A DNA stretch of 64,000 bases from Anisus vortex (GCA_949126835.1 OX421499.1:4294553-4358552), one strand, 5' to 3'; positions 25,320 through 37,530 are shown, counted from the first letter of the stretch. Made by a program: numbers and translations. The notes: generated by a model not told the origin, from the sequence alone.

Positions 25320-26030
25320 TGGTTAAAAATTAAATGAAAGGTAATAGTTTCTACAAATCATATAAAAAATTTCATCCCATCTGACCTAAGAAACATCCCT
25401 TCAGATCTCTACACATCCTTATCAATGTCATCATATATAATCATAAATTGTTTTATAAACATCACAGATTGATTTTTTTTAAACATCAAGTTATATATCT
25501 TCACGATCGTGAAATTCTTCACATATATATATTTTGCTTTAGGCTTTTTAGAATAATTTGGCATGAACGTAGCACCGTACATATCAGATGCAAGAGACCG
25601 CCCGAGTGCAGTTTCCGTGTGGTCGAGAAAAACCCCACTGTGTATTTTATTCCCGTGTGCCACAATCAGTTTTGTTGGTATACACTCGCTTATCTCACAT
25701 GTAACTGGGAGGGTGGGGGTGAGGGGAGGGGTGGGGTAGGGGTGCAAGAGGGGAGGGGCGTTTTGTTTGTGTGTGTGTGAGGGAGGAGAGTTAATCTGTT
25801 TGTCTTATATCATCGGTATATGCCAAAGTGTTAAAGCGGGAAAGCGGTGGCGGCAGAGGTAAGGAAGATCGAACTGGTAATGTGATGTAAATTGAGAAAG
25901 AAAAACAATACGTGCTCATTGCTAATTACATTTACATAATCTAGACTAAATGAAATGAAGATGATACAGAAATTACAGAATTTAGATGACACAAAATATA
26001 GATCTTATATAATATAGATCCAACTGAATA
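25320..26030. other. Unassigned DNA
   Basis: Overlapping open frames of about 110 codons lie on both strands at 25409-25780, with no recognised motif. The right part is G-rich (ggggtgaggggagggg near 25715). I see no support for a gene. Confidence 0.45.
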
Positions 26031-26032
26031 TA

Positions 26033-26235
26033 GCAGCACACTAGGGGATTGTGTGGCCAGTACAATGCCCAGCCGTCTTTACTTTACCCCAACTAAAGTC
26101 AGGTACTCATCTGAGCTGGGTAGATTCAGGGACACCCTCCAGACCCGAGAACAAATCCTAGCCTTTACCAGGAGTCAAACCCAGGAAACTTTGGTAAGCC
26201 AACCGAAAGCGCTGCCCGACTGGGACACTGTGCCC
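26033..26235 (-). mobile_element. SINE B copy, minus strand
   Basis: cacactaggggattgtgtgg, ctttaccccaactaaagtc, cagggacaccctccagaccc and the head near 26220. Nearly full length except for the 3' tail. Confidence 0.8.
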
Positions 26236-26239
26236 CATA

Positions 26240-26880
26240 CAAAGATAGAGTGGAATGCTTATCTCCCTTTTTCGAGACTTTTTTCTAATATTAACATATT
26301 ATTATATATCCTGATCTAGTCACGAACCTAATCTCAAGTCTACACGCTACTATTCATACGCCCTATCTTTTGACATTATAATAACAAATTTCAACTTTAC
26401 AGTGAATTCCTAAGTTTAAAAACAAAACACTTTAGTTGTTTTTTTAATCAAGCCAAACACATTTAAAAAACAAAATCAGAAATGGTTAACAAATGCGGAT
26501 ATGAACAAGAAATCTGGCCATCGCAACACATACACACACAACACTCACACTCAACATACACACACACACACACACAAATGTACATTCGTTCATCCAGGAT
26601 TAGTTCATCCGTCGGTGTTTATGTTTACCTCCAATATGGCAGCCGTAAATTTATACTGGCTTTATTTTAGGATTCTCCATGGGTTTCAAATAATGTTTAT
26701 AAAACATAGAGAACCCCCGGGACTGGAGGCGTCCTTGTACGTCAAAAATCTAGGGAAGGGGGGAGAGATGGTTTGGGGGCGTTGGGGATGGGGGGCGGCG
26801 TAGGTGGGAACTAGGAACAGACTTTCGGCATCTCTGTAACCCCTACACTGTGCAACTTTTTAAAAATATAGTTGTGTCGT
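26240..26880. other. Unassigned DNA with (CA)n
   Basis: A (CA)n-rich stretch at about 26525-26576. No gene seen. Confidence 0.45.
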
Positions 26881-26884
26881 TAAT

Positions 26885-27002
26885 TTGATTAAGAGTAAAA
26901 CTCTAACTTAGAAATACAACATAATAACAATCTGTTACAATGCTCAGAAAAACATAAGGACTAAAAACAGTTTCCTTATCTTCTATGCGAGAACAAATGC
27001 AC
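26885..27002 (+). mobile_element. LINE C-terminal fragment, left half
   Basis: aacaatctgttacaatgctc and ttatcttctatgcgagaaca match the LINE end at 15090-15170. The right half follows at 27665, after the insertion at 27003-27650. Confidence 0.75.
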
Positions 27003-27650
27003 ACAACCATAGACTATAATTAATAAGATGGACTGCTTGCTCTATTTTTAGAGCTTATATGTTCTTTTTCCGTGCGCATAAAAAAAAAACGCTGTCTTAA
27101 ATGACTTCTACGCTCATACGCTCTCCTAAATGTGTCCGCTTTATACATCTTTTGATTTTAATTTTTCAGTGAATTTAATAGAATTGTTGTATTTCCGGCA
27201 CATTAACATCGAAGGTTATATTAGGCCTTTTTTTAACGTTGTTGTCATTTTTTTCTTGTATCCATTTCATTGTTCTTATATCTTTAAAGTCTGTAGTACA
27301 GTTGGATGTCTTTAATATAGTTTATTATAGGTTTTGGTTTAATTTTGCTGAAAAGTTCATGAAGAGTTTTACAGTAATAGTATTTACGTCAAATTTCACT
27401 AAATGTATTGCATTCCAACAAAATGTGAGAAACTGTTAAGATGACATTGCAGAAAGCACACATTGGGGGTGTTTCTCGTTTTAAGAAAAAGGAATGTGTC
27501 AGTTGTGTATGTCCTGTATTTAGTCTGCAGAGAAAATCATAGCGATTAAATAAACTGGAAGTGCACAGTTGAACAGGGAATCGGGAATTCCGAAAAGATG
27601 TCTTTCGAGTCTTCATAAAGCAAGCGGTCCATGTGTATTATAATCTATGA
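27003..27650 (-). mobile_element. Long MITE copy containing LINE RNase H sequence
   Basis: The ends are agactataattaataagatg and, at the right, a reversed version (gtccatgtgtattataatct). The family ends match the shorter copies at 50733-51003, 52313-52592 and 59111. It interrupts a LINE tail. Its interior encodes a recognisable protein piece on the minus strand (next entry). Confidence 0.65.
27200..27616 (-). pseudogene. LINE RNase H C-terminal fragment
   Basis: LCRLNTGHTQLTHSFFLK, then PPMCAFCNVILTVSHILLEC and FSEI, is the Cys/His-containing end of the RNase H region of I/Jockey-like LINEs, followed after a stop by decayed LFSKIKPKPIINYIKDIQL. Reading into the MITE end gives KTSFRNSRFPVQLCTSSLFN. 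Confidence 0.8.
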
Positions 27651-27664
27651 TATAACCCCTCTTT

Positions 27665-27840
27665 CTTCCTAGTTGCCACCCGGACATTGAACTGGTTGCC
27701 TGAACAAACTTGAAAAACTAGTAAATTAACATCTTTTAAAACACTAATCAAAATGCAAGACTAGACTCGGACCACGGATGAGCGTAGGACGCAACAACCT
27801 TCTTTAAAGAAGGAACGTCTGTAATATAGGGCCTATAAGA
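27665..27840 (+). mobile_element. LINE C-terminus and 3' tail, right half
   Basis: Continues the fragment at 26885: gaactggttgcctgaacaaa, gactcggaccacggatgagc and gaaggaacgtctgtaat. Confidence 0.75.
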
Positions 27841-28007
27841 TAAGTCCTAGTCCTACAGATAATAGATAATTGAACAACTGAAAATATTTTCTATTACTTG
27901 ATCTATCTGTGTGACGTATACAACGGACACAGATGTAGAACTTATAGATCGCTCACGAAAAACATTTAGCCATTGGTTAGCATGGAAAATATACGCCTCT
28001 TGTATAT

Positions 28008-28195
28008 GTTACACTCGCTCTTTCTAAACAGAAGATTATTGCTTCTTTCGCTCATCCTTATTTGAAGTCTAGTCTTGCATTCTTATTAGTGCTTCAAATG
28101 ATTAGATATTGGTTTTCCCCGCATTCTTCAGGCAACCCATTTAATGTTCAGCTGCCACTCGGGTAGAAAGAGTATTTTTATGCATTTGTTCTTTC
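28008..28195 (-). mobile_element. LINE 3' tail, minus strand
   Basis: cagaagattattgcttcttt and ttcttcaggcaacccattta show the reversed tail, diverged. Confidence 0.65.
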
Positions 28196-28249
28196 ATATC
28201 GACATTAAACTGACGGATAAAGTAGTTTGTTTATATATCAAAACATAAC

Positions 28250-28480
28250 GACATGGTTCGGTCATGTGTTGCGGCTTAATAACCTGCCTGAAGAACATCC
28301 TCTAAGGCACTGTAGAAGGTGGACGTCGGAGAGGCCGTCATAGGAATGCTTGCACGACAATATAAAAGATTGCAAATGAGCTTTAAATGACTGAACTATT
28401 GACAGCCGCTTAAGATGGGGCTGAGGTGTCCATTCGCTTCCCACAACGGACAACGACCACAACGGTCAAGTGGTCAAGGG
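28250..28480 (+). pseudogene. LINE C-terminal fragment (RTE-like)
   Basis: Translation across frames gives WFGHVLRLNNLPEE, then a GRRRGR-like basic stretch and DNIKD, ending HNGQVVKGLVMMN. This is the usual order at the end of RTE-type polyproteins. Several stops. Confidence 0.65.
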
Positions 28481-28522
28481 ATTGGTGATGATGAACGATA
28501 TATAAACCTGGTGTAATTATCT

Positions 28523-28745
28523 GGGGCACAGTGGCCGTGCGGCAGCGCGTTCGGCTGGCGACCGAAGGTCCCGGGTTCGAATCCTGGTGGGAGAGTGTCC
28601 CTGAGTCTACCCAGCTCTGATGGGTACCTGACCTTAGTTGGGGTAATGTAAAGGCGGCTGTGCATAGTGTTGGCCACACAATCACCTAGTATGCCGTGGC
28701 CACGGAAACTGGTGAACGCTGCTTCACTAGCCCTATGGTCCAATT
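28523..28745 (+). mobile_element. SINE B, well-preserved copy
   Basis: Head gtggccgtgcggcagcgcg, B-box-like gggttcgaatcc, then ctgatgggtacctgacctta, cctagtatgccgtggcc and cttcactagccctatggt. The best copy for defining the family, about 220 bp. Confidence 0.85.
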
Positions 28746-28784
28746 TTGAAGCAATACAATTAGCGAGAAGCATTTAAGACTAGG

Positions 28785-30265
28785 CGCTCAGATACAGACT
28801 AATTACATTTCAAAGAATTTTATGCTCATCAATATAAGTAATTCTAAAACTAATTTATTGGTATTATTAATTTAATAAATATTAAAGACTTATGTTTATT
28901 TACAACTGTTTAACGTAGATTACTTTAATCTTGTAATAATTAAATCTTGTAATTAATACCATAATGTTGGATTTATATAAAGAAATTATAATTAGTTAGT
29001 AATATTTTTTTAATTAAAAAAACATAATAACGTGTTTGCAATTAGGCCTACTCTTGAAGCGCGTTTTTAATTAAAGGGATATAATTAGCACGTTTTCTTT
29101 TCCTTAATATTTCTAATGTTTTTTTTTCTTTTACAATAGAATAAAAAGACTAACACTATAAACGATCAAACTGTAAAAAATATTTTACAATTATATAAAT
29201 ATTGTATGGCTAAATAATTTATATGTATAGTTTTAAACATTACATTAACAAGCCAGTTTGTCTGATTACTAAACACCTATTCTATTTACAATATCATTGC
29301 GAGAACAACATTGACCGTACCAAAAAAACATTCAAAGACATCTCAGTCAAACTGAGATCAAAAATAATATAGAAAATCTGGTGTTCGATAGTTGGATCCA
29401 CATCATCCAGACAAATTTTACTGTTTAGACAAAAATTACCATACATGTGGAATTTTAACAATAAAATATTGTATTTGAAAAAAGTAAAATACCCCTGGAC
29501 AAGTCTTAACGTGTATGCATGCATAAAAGGTCACGTGCAAAAACATTTCCGTTCTTATTCGATCATTTTATTCGAAACAATGTCTGTGTGCTACTTTACT
29601 GGTTGTACTCAAATTTGTAGGGGATTAAAATTTATTTCATTTCCAATAGATGTTTACAAAGCAAAACAATGTATTGTGAAAGTCAGAAGGGAATAATCAC
29701 CTTTTTAAAATATCAAACTTATTGCTTAATGCAACATAATTTTTGTTATTCGTTTTTATGAATTTACGCATTTTGTTTTTCAGTAACCAAGAAAACGCAA
29801 CTCTTACTCATTTATTTTGTAAACAAATAAAAATTTAACGTCACGCGACTAACACTTGAGTATTAATGATCGCCTGTTCACTTTTGATATTAAAAACGGA
29901 TTCCTCATAACTAGTATTGTATCCTTTGTATAATTCTAAAAGACTAGAACTGGCCGTCGAGGTTGAAATCAATTGTCAAACACCAGCAAAAGCATGCTTT
30001 TTTGTTATTAGTTTAAAAATAAAACAGGAAGTTCACGAACATTCGGGTTCAAAAGTTCACGCCTCATTAAGACTTGTCCATAAGCGGCGAAGACAACACA
30101 GAATGCTGCATAAAACTCGAAGGCCACATTTTGGAGGAGGTTGAAACATTCAAGAGATGGAAGGTCGATAAATGAAATAAAAACTCGACTTAGCCTGGCC
30201 TCCTCCTTCATGGTCAAACTATGGAAAATATGGAAGAGCAATATCAGCTTCCCAGGGAAAACAAA
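28785..30265 (-). mobile_element. hAT-NA1 copy, decayed left part
   Basis: Order of shared blocks with 6860-7560: cagactaattacatttc, ataagtaattctaaaac, taatgttggatttatataa and catctcagtcaaactgag. From about 29500 similarity fades, and 29700-30265 is unassigned AT-rich DNA. Confidence 0.5.
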
Positions 30266-30269
30266 TTAT

Positions 30270-30728
30270 ACTCATCACTGGTACTTTCTGTCTTTTTTTA
30301 TATGGCTGCGAAAGTTGTTTGTTGATTGCAGAGGCTGAGGGAATAATTCGGGCTTTTGAGGACAAATGCTACAGAAAGTTATTAGTAATACACTATCAAG
30401 AAAGAAAAAAAAATGTTTTTGCACCAGGTCCATAATCTGGCATAGAAACCGGAGGCACCCCTTTCAACTGTAAAACTACGAAAGTTCAGATGGTTTGGTC
30501 ATACTGTAAGGCAAAACCATCCTACAAGGAACAGTGGAAGGAGCACACCGAAAAGGGTCGCCAGAAGAAAGAAGTGGTTGGACAACCCGAAAGAGTGGAC
30601 CACCGAACTACCTCTTGATACGCTTCTGTAAAACGGCTTATGGCCGGGACGAATGGAGAAATCTTGTTACTCGCATGGTTGTAGCACCCGCCTCCCCCCA
30701 TCCACGACGAAAGTCACGGGTCCGATGA
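30270..30728 (+). pseudogene. LINE reverse-transcriptase C-terminus, broken
   Basis: FLYGCESCLLIAEAEGIIRA, FEDKCYRKLL, then in another frame LRKFRWFGHTVRQ, RSTPKRVARRKKWLDN and KEWT. This is the endonuclease-reverse transcriptase C-terminal pattern, with frameshifts and stops. Confidence 0.8.
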
Positions 30729-30769
30729 TGATGCTTTGATATAAATGTAAATAAAAAGGATGATAATCA

Positions 30770-30985
30770 CAAAACTCACAAAAAACGCTTTAACGATTTT
30801 CTGTACAAATTTCCTTTGCTTTAGGCCTTGGTTTTAGTACGGAGTTAAATTAATCGTCCAAATAAAAAAAATATTTAAAAGTATAATAGAGCATCTTGAC
30901 TTTTAGACTGTTGGCACGCTGAATGATTTAGAAATCCTAATTTGGCACACAATTAGAAAAAGCTTGCCGGCCCCTGCCCTAGTAT
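30770..30985 (-). mobile_element. hAT-NA1 copy, terminal part
   Basis: aaggatgataatcacaaa, ctttggccttgg-like sequence and gttggcacgctgaatgattt match 48700-49020. It ends gccggcccctg, a decayed terminus. Confidence 0.6.
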
Positions 30986-31017
30986 GCCGTAGTCATTAAA
31001 ACTGATCCAATCCTAAC

Positions 31018-31053
<36 letters not shown>

Positions 31054-31640
31054 TGCAAGTTTTCAGCCGGACAAATATTTTATTCTATCGGAAGTTTGTT
31101 TACGAAAGTGGCAAAGATTTATTGTTATTTCGACGCAGTTTCCAAATGAATAGTTGTTTTTTTTCCCTTCATGTTAAAAAGTGTTTTTACCGCTCGAATT
31201 ACATTTTGAATTTCTTTTGATTTTTTCTTTTTTAGAATATGTGCTCAAAATATTTAAGTTGGCACGCGAGTGAATTTTCGTCAAGAGATTTTTTGCCAAT
31301 TTTTTTTTCTTGCATGCAGGCAGGAAAAAGGTTTCCGGCATCAGTTGCCATATAATGAAAACAGCTTAGAATTACGTCCCTTGTAAGACCACGTGTTCTA
31401 GACATGGTGGCGATTTCTAAGTGTCAAATTAAAAATAAAATAACATAGGATATAATGACGGGGAGTGGTGGTCTATACTCTGGAGTGGTGAACTACCGTG
31501 CTGAAGGGCTCGGATTCAAACCCAGAAAGGCCGGATTAACTTCGTGAGATAGAAAACATACGAGGAAAAAAAAAAGATGGCTGGAGATTGTGTGAGCCAC
31601 ACAATCCAAATCACCTGCTAACCAGTGCATTGTTAATAAA
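30985..31640. other. Unassigned AT-rich DNA with poly-T
   Basis: A T-run at 31024-31052. A tRNA-like scrap (ggctcggattcaaaccc) sits near 31508-31524. No gene. Confidence 0.4.
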
Positions 31641-31644
31641 CTAA

Positions 31645-32150
31645 CCCATAAAAACAAAGTTTTTATAATTCTCCCTTTCTTTGTAAACTAAGTTTATATT
31701 TAATTGATATTTTGATAGATTAAAATAAATATAAGTGATATCATACCTTATGAATTTCCACACTAAAATTTTGCGCATCCTTTTTTTTTCTAGCTTTGGC
31801 CCGCAGAAACCATAAAAAGATACATTGTGTCGTTTTTATTCTATTTATTTCGTAAAAACTAACATTTCTGAAAATTTTATTTACTTCCGTCTCTTCCGGT
31901 AGAGGCAGCCATAATTTACGTGGAATATACTCTTCGATTCGCAAATTGGTCGAAGGAATTCGTGACTATTCCAAAGGCTATGATGCTGAAAATTTGATAG
32001 AATGTATTGTTAGTGGGGACAAGTCTGCTGCCCATGTTTCAGCTCGATTGGACGACGGGAAGTGGTCGAAAAATCGATGCAAAGTTTTGCTAACACTCAA
32101 CCAAGCAAGTAAGCAACTAACCAAGCAGACAGACAGTACGAGTTAAAAGG
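31645..32150 (+). repeat. Unclassified dispersed repeat, copy 1
   Basis: Shares with 59345-59800 the blocks cataaaaac(a/g)aagttttt, tttgatag(a/g)atgtattgtta, ttcagctcgat and gggaagtggtcgaaaaatcg, followed by a short cagacagacag tail. Probably a transposon end; family unknown. Confidence 0.65.
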
Positions 32151-32194
32151 GAGTAAAAATGATTTAACGCTCTTCAAAATTGGTCTTATAAGAC

Positions 32195-32345
32195 GTTCTT
32201 TCTATAAATTTTTGCGTCCTACCCACATTCGTGGTTTGGGGCCCACTCTTGCATTTTGGTGTTATTTATAAAAGAGGCGAAGTTTTTGGTTTCCCCAATA
32301 TTTCAGGCAACCCATCCCATTCCCGTATACGATTTGTAAAGTAAG
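32195..32345 (-). mobile_element. LINE 3' tail, minus strand
   Basis: gacgttctttctataaattt, tttgcgtcctaccc and atttcaggcaacccatccc. Confidence 0.65.
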
Positions 32346-32364
32346 AAATTTTATATATGAGTTT

Positions 32365-32680
32365 TAATATATGATTTCTTTCATTTCATCATCATCTTCT
32401 GTGGTACTACAGCACATGGAGGGCTCTTGTCTGCTTAACCACCTCCTTCAACTCAGGCCTATCTGTTGCTTTTTTTTTCTCAAGTTTTCTCAAGTATTCT
32501 CAAGTTTTCCTCAAGGCCTGGATCCCGATCTGTCTCAGATCGATCTCAACATCCTCCAACCATCTCAGTCTGGGTCTGCCTTTTCGTCATTTTCCTCTGG
32601 GTTTCTGTATGCTTATGTTACTTTTACTCCTCTGTTGTTTGGCATTCGGTCCAGGTGGCCTGTCCGGTGTAGTCTTTAAG
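32365..32680 (-). pseudogene. LINE C-terminal fragment, minus strand
   Basis: Reverse translation gives DWDGWRMLRSI beside a Gly-Arg-Pro-like basic region, then LRQIGIQALRK-like sequence and RPELKEVVKQTRALHVL before the end. This is a familiar LINE terminus. Frame-broken; an expanded ctcaagttt tract interrupts it at 32479-32513. Confidence 0.6.
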
Positions 32681-32694
32681 TTAGCATATAGAAC

Positions 32695-33042
32695 AAGGCT
32701 TTCAAACTCAAATGAAGGCATGTGCTATTTTATCAATTAAGAGTTGTGCCAAGAGCCGCAACACCCCCCTTCCCCTTAACAACCTGACCATAGTAAACAA
32801 AAACAAAAAACACTTCATACTTCTTAACTCATTTTACTACTTATCACTAATAATATGCCAATTTACAAATTAGGCACAAAGAATTATACCAAAGCGAACT
32901 ATCATCATTATCATCATTAAGTAGTTTAATTACAGGTATTTCTGAATTTCACGAATAGTAAATTTTTTGTAAGCCTTCTGGCGGCCCAATAAAAGCCACT
33001 TGGTGGGCCGCATGCGCTCCGCGTGTTGTAGACCCCTGGCAT
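32695..33042. mobile_element. Possible non-autonomous hAT copy
   Basis: Starts caaggctttcaaactcaa and ends gtgttgtagacccctgg, inverted-repeat-like ends of Charlie-type elements. No clear target duplication. Confidence 0.4.
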
Positions 33043-33187
33043 AGATCATGAAAAGTATTTTCTCCCTGTCTTCTAAGTATTTTATCCAATGCTTGTGTTG
33101 TATTTCTAGGTTAGACTTTCACGCTTTATAAATTCTTATTACTTAACTCTTACACTAATATTCAATTCTAAACAAACGACTCTATTA

Positions 33188-33618
33188 TCTATATATATAA
33201 AAAGACAGTGTTAAGCCCCGCGAGGATCCCCATTGGTCAATTTGAAAACACGTGTGTCACTGACCTATATTCCGTCTAATAATTTTTCACATCGGACATG
33301 TGTCTTCGATAGCTTAGTGGTAAACGTAGTGGACTGCTATACGGGCGACCAGGGTTCGATTCTCCAGTTAGACTTAGACTATACTTTTTTTTTCGACAAT
33401 TATTTTTTCAAACTTTTAAAAACAAAAGACATTGTAAATCTATAGGCAATATAGAGTTTGTTAAATAAAAATATTTGACTATTTTTTTTACCCTATTACA
33501 ATATTTATTTACTTTCCTAAAAGTATTCAGTAAGTGTAGTAGGCTATATATAAATTTGTTATCTGCACCCCAGACAATCCTTTTTTTTCACCCGGGCAAC
33601 GCCGGGCAATGTAGCTTG
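33188..33618 (+). mobile_element. Helitron-like non-autonomous element, copy 2
   Basis: tctatatatataaaaagaca start, ccattggtcaatttgaaaac, the tRNA-like segment gatagcttagtggtaaacg to gggttcgattctccag (33307-33368) and the 3' end CCCGGGCAACGCCGGGC. About 430 bp, close to copy 1. Confidence 0.5.
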
Positions 33619-33619
33619 T

Positions 33620-34320
33620 AATATATAATTTTATATCACTATCAAGTAAAAAGTTGAGAAAGTAAAAAGGGGATAACCTTTTCAGTCATACATCGAGTCG
33701 TTATGCTTTCGAGCCAACAATGTGAATATGAGGGCACGGTGTGTTCGACTGGCGTACCCAAGGTCATGGTATTCATTGCCTGGGGGTCTGTTCTAACAGG
33801 TCCTATTGGGCACATAACATTGGTCTACCATAATTTTGATAAACGGCTTTTAAATAGATGAAACCATACAGCCGTAATGAATTATTGTAGCGTTTAAAAA
33901 AAAACGCTCTCTCGTTTCTTAATCTATCATCAATTGTACAGTTAGCCTAATCTCAAAATTCCAAACCAAATACCACGCGACGTCATTTGTGGAAGACCCT
34001 CGCACCCCTTTTCTCAGTTATACCCGATTCGGGAATTCCCCCTATCTGTTCTTCATCTCCTTCTCTACATGATTCTGTCTGATTTTGGGGGAATGTGACT
34101 AAATAGAAGATAGCGGCTTCGTTCACAGGTACACCTGCTGACGCCAACATTCAACATATCTTTTCTACATTTGAGGGCGCGATACCTAAGCCTTAACTTT
34201 TTTTGTGTGTGAAACAGTAACAATAATAACAACAACAGCACCGCCCGATAACTTCACTAACAACTAACAACTGTAAAACATAAACCCCCAGACATGTCAT
34301 AGATATCCCCCTCATACTTT
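33620..34320. other. Unassigned DNA
   Basis: No repeat or coding signal recognised. Confidence 0.4.
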
Positions 34321-35260
34321 TCTACCTTACAGCACAGGATACCGAAACCTGGACTTCTACTTTTTGTAAAACTGCAGAACCACCAACACCATCAACACCA
34401 CCAATACCACCAACACCATCCCCAATTACTTTACAAACAACTAACAACAACATAAAATAAACTACTCCACCCCCTCCCCACAAACACACCTTTACAACCC
34501 CGACCCCAGAAACACACACACACTCACAAAACAAGAAAAACCCCAAACTCACGTGAAGGAAGTCTTCACAGTGTCAAGTGTACTGACGAGATTCTAGATT
34601 AGCACACATGTTGCGAGTGTGTACGTATTCTTCGGATTCACAGAGATATGGCGCTACACGGGGGAACTGTGGCGGTGGGGACGTATTCAAATGCAATTCT
34701 TGGTGTGGGGGAAGGGGAGGACTAAGACGATTTGGTTTTTGTTGGTGGGACGGGTGAGGGAATGGTGAAATGGAAGAGAGTGAGCGATGTCGAGGTTTAA
34801 GAAAATTTGGTTTGGGGAGGGGGTAGGGTGTCTGTATTGGAGATGTTTGATTTTGGAACTTGTCAATTCTAACGATATGTTTCCTCTCCTAGCATCCGCT
34901 ATCCGTTCCAACTTGTTGTTTACAAATTCAAACTGTGTTAACAAACAGACTGAGGTGATAGGCGGGGATGATGGCTTGGGGGTGGGGGTGGGAAGATGGA
35001 GACTTATGGGTAGGGGAGCATCATTGGGAATCAGCGAGAAAGTTGAGAGGGAGCCTACGAGGCTAACGCGGGATCTGTGTGTCTGGGAGGTTGGGGGAGG
35101 GGGTCTAGGCTTGCTGAGAAGGCAGGAGCAGCTGATCAGATGTGGTGATCGATGGATTGAAAGTTTTTCAGATTTGTTTATAGGGGCTGTTGCATCTTCA
35201 GTTCTGCGCATAGTGGCTGTTGCATCTCATTTCTGCGCGTAGGGGCTATTGCACGGAGTA
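34320..35260. other. Biased-composition region with overlapping open frames
   Basis: A C/A-rich strand (caccatcaacaccacc) to 34550, then a G-rich strand. Open frames of 174 codons (minus, 35211-34687) and 151 codons (plus, 34787-35242) overlap antiparallel. Neither has a recognised domain, and the Pro/Ser- and Gly-rich composition follows base bias. Near 35180-35255 a roughly 33-bp unit with ggggctgttgcatct recurs about three times. Confidence 0.45.
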
Positions 35261-36650
35261 TTGGACTGCTGGCTTACAATGGTTGATAACACAGAGAGAG
35301 GATTGGTAAAACATAATGTCCCACAATCCTCATAACATAAAGTGTAAAAACAAACACCAACAACAGTGGTTATAAGAAAACAAGGTCATAGAGGTCGTTA
35401 ATTCAATGACCTTTACTATTATATTATATTACCTGTGGACTATGTTTATTATATTACGCGCAAATGCTATGCGCAGAGTTATTCCCACTTTGTATGTATA
35501 ACGAAGAACATGCGCAAACGCCTGGAAATAAAATTGATCGTTGCTCCAAGCCTAGAGATGTAAGATTTATCTTTTCTAAGCATGACACAAATACATTGCA
35601 AAAACGCTATACGCAATTTAATTATTTCTTTTAAAGCTTAATACCCTGCAGGGGATATTTCATTGATCACGCAGTGCCAATAAAACAATTATAGCAATTA
35701 TTAAGCAAGAAATTAATAATACCAATAATTAAGCAAGAAATCAATAATATCAATCATTAAGCATATAATAAATAATATCAATCATTAAAACAGCAGGAAC
35801 TTATAGAGCTAAACAATTGATGCATTTTATTAGCATTCCAATTAATGCCAATATTAATATCATTTTAAAATGTCTATACTTGACATTAATATTAAATTTT
35901 CGCCATTTTATGCTGATCTAAATTGATATAACGTCAGCTCCCCCATAGAAATGTTGATAAGTAGACACAATTTAACTTTTTGCACGTCTGTTAGTGAATA
36001 GAGCACCAATTTGGAATTACCCTGGTTTTTCACATTCTCACAAAACCGGACACTATCCCATCATCCTTTAAATCCTGGCACTACTGCAGGACAATTGCCA
36101 TTTTATGTGCATTTATTATTTTTAAAAAAAATCAGGCCTACATATTGCACACTGACAGGTATCTTAGTGGGGCTGGAATTAAAAGTGCTAGCAAAATAAA
36201 TTAAAGACGAGACCAGAAGAAAGGCATGACAAAATAAACAAACTGGCCTACCTTGACCGTGGCTGTCCTTTGCTAGAATATTCATTACGGAGGCATTGTT
36301 TTTATTTATCTTAGAAGTGGTGTCCATTATAATGATCTCATGAAGCTGGGCCAGGATAGGGAGAATATCCAGAGTCATATACAACACAAACTCTCCACCT
36401 CATTCGTCATATACTTAAATTATCACCAGCATGCACGATTTCCAGTATTTGTTAAAAACTTTCTCTGATTCTGGTCTGCTTTCTTGGTCACAAACTTGTT
36501 TGTTTTTTTCAAGTTCTTCTTCTTCTTCATATTACTGGTGAGACCCCGTTAGAGCCCATACATATTCTGTGGTTAGGACCGAGGAAAGAGTCCACAATTT
36601 AACTAAAAATACAATAAAATAAACACCACAAACAACAATTATAAACAGAT
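35260..36650. other. Unassigned AT-rich DNA with a short tandem
   Basis: At about 35697-35790 a roughly 31-bp unit (attaagcaagaaattaataa) repeats three times. Otherwise no gene or known repeat. Confidence 0.45.
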
Positions 36651-36659
36651 GACAGAGTG

Positions 36660-37107
36660 TCACTTTAGGTATTTAGTCCAGCCCTTCAGTGAAGATTTGA
36701 AAGCCGGCACAGTAGGGTAGGGGCAGTGATGGAGGCCTGGTCCAGGTTGTTCCACAGATAATGGCTGACGGAAAAAAGAATATTTGTAGACGTCGGTGCG
36801 TGAATGTGAGATATGTAGTTTGAGTTGGGGACCTCGGGTAGAGCGGGACACCTGTTGGATTCGGCCTGGCTGAGTGGACATTTCCACGTGGCGGTTCGGA
36901 CATTTCCACGTGGCGGTTCACGATCTTGTAAATAGTGGTGACTTTGTTTACCGCTCTGCGGTGTTGTCGGGGCTCGAGTTGGAGTTTTGCCACCAAAGCA
37001 GAGGCGCTTGTGTTAAGGCCGTAGTCCTGTAAGATACGACGTGCCGCTCGACGTTGGTTCATCTCCATCTTGCGTGAAAATGTGCTTGCTATCCTTTTCA
37101 CCAACAA
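36660..37107 (-). pseudogene. LINE reverse-transcriptase C-terminus, minus strand
   Basis: MNQRRAARRILQDYG, LVAKLQLEPRQHRRAVNK and TTIYKIVNRHVEM, then after a frame change LKLHISHSRTDVYKYSFF. This is the C-terminal region of CR1/Jockey-like LINEs in which SFFPRTIxxWNxLP normally follows. A block (catttccacgtggcggttc) is duplicated at about 36878-36918. Confidence 0.8.
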
Positions 37108-37317
37108 TCTTCTTTTATGTCTACGAATGACACTGATTTTTATTAATCAAAGAGTTTTGAGAGAGGAGGGCTAGACAAGGTTGGTTTTCAATTCTCTAGA
37201 TAAAGTTGTGAAATCTATAACAAACAAATATATAATGAAAAATTCTTAAATTGTTTGGGCGGGAGGTGTGGTGTTTACATTTACTTAAAAAAGTTGTACA
37301 GAAATTGTTGTTGAGGA

Positions 37318-37530
37318 CAAGGGTTGGCAACCTTTTGATAATAGTATAATAGTGTGCCAAATTAGGATTTATAATTTATTCGGCGTGCTAATGGTCTAAA
37401 AGTTATACTGCTTTAGCAATCAATTTCTAGTAGTAAAAAATATTTGGAGTTGCCATTTTTGTTTGTGTGGCATTAAAAAATAGCTCTGAGTGCCAAGTCT
37501 GTCACGCGTGCCGTACGGTACCGAACCCTG
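37318..37530 (+). mobile_element. hAT-NA1, short internally deleted copy
   Basis: caagggttggcaacctttt start, cacgcgtgccgtacggta and accctg end. 213 bp. The flanking 8-mers match poorly, suggesting an old copy. Confidence 0.65.

Noticed and set aside
25409..25780. Antiparallel frames of about 110 codons
   Set aside because: No recognisable protein, poor start context and a flanking G-rich simple sequence.
28523..28590. Functional tRNA gene
   Set aside because: Although A- and B-box-like sequences are present, they are the heads of SINEs found many times with the same non-tRNA body, and no clean cloverleaf is formed.
34687..35242. Overlapping antiparallel frames of 174 and 151 codons
   Set aside because: Composition follows base bias (Pro/Ser versus Gly), with no domain or conserved motif and no splice context I could support.
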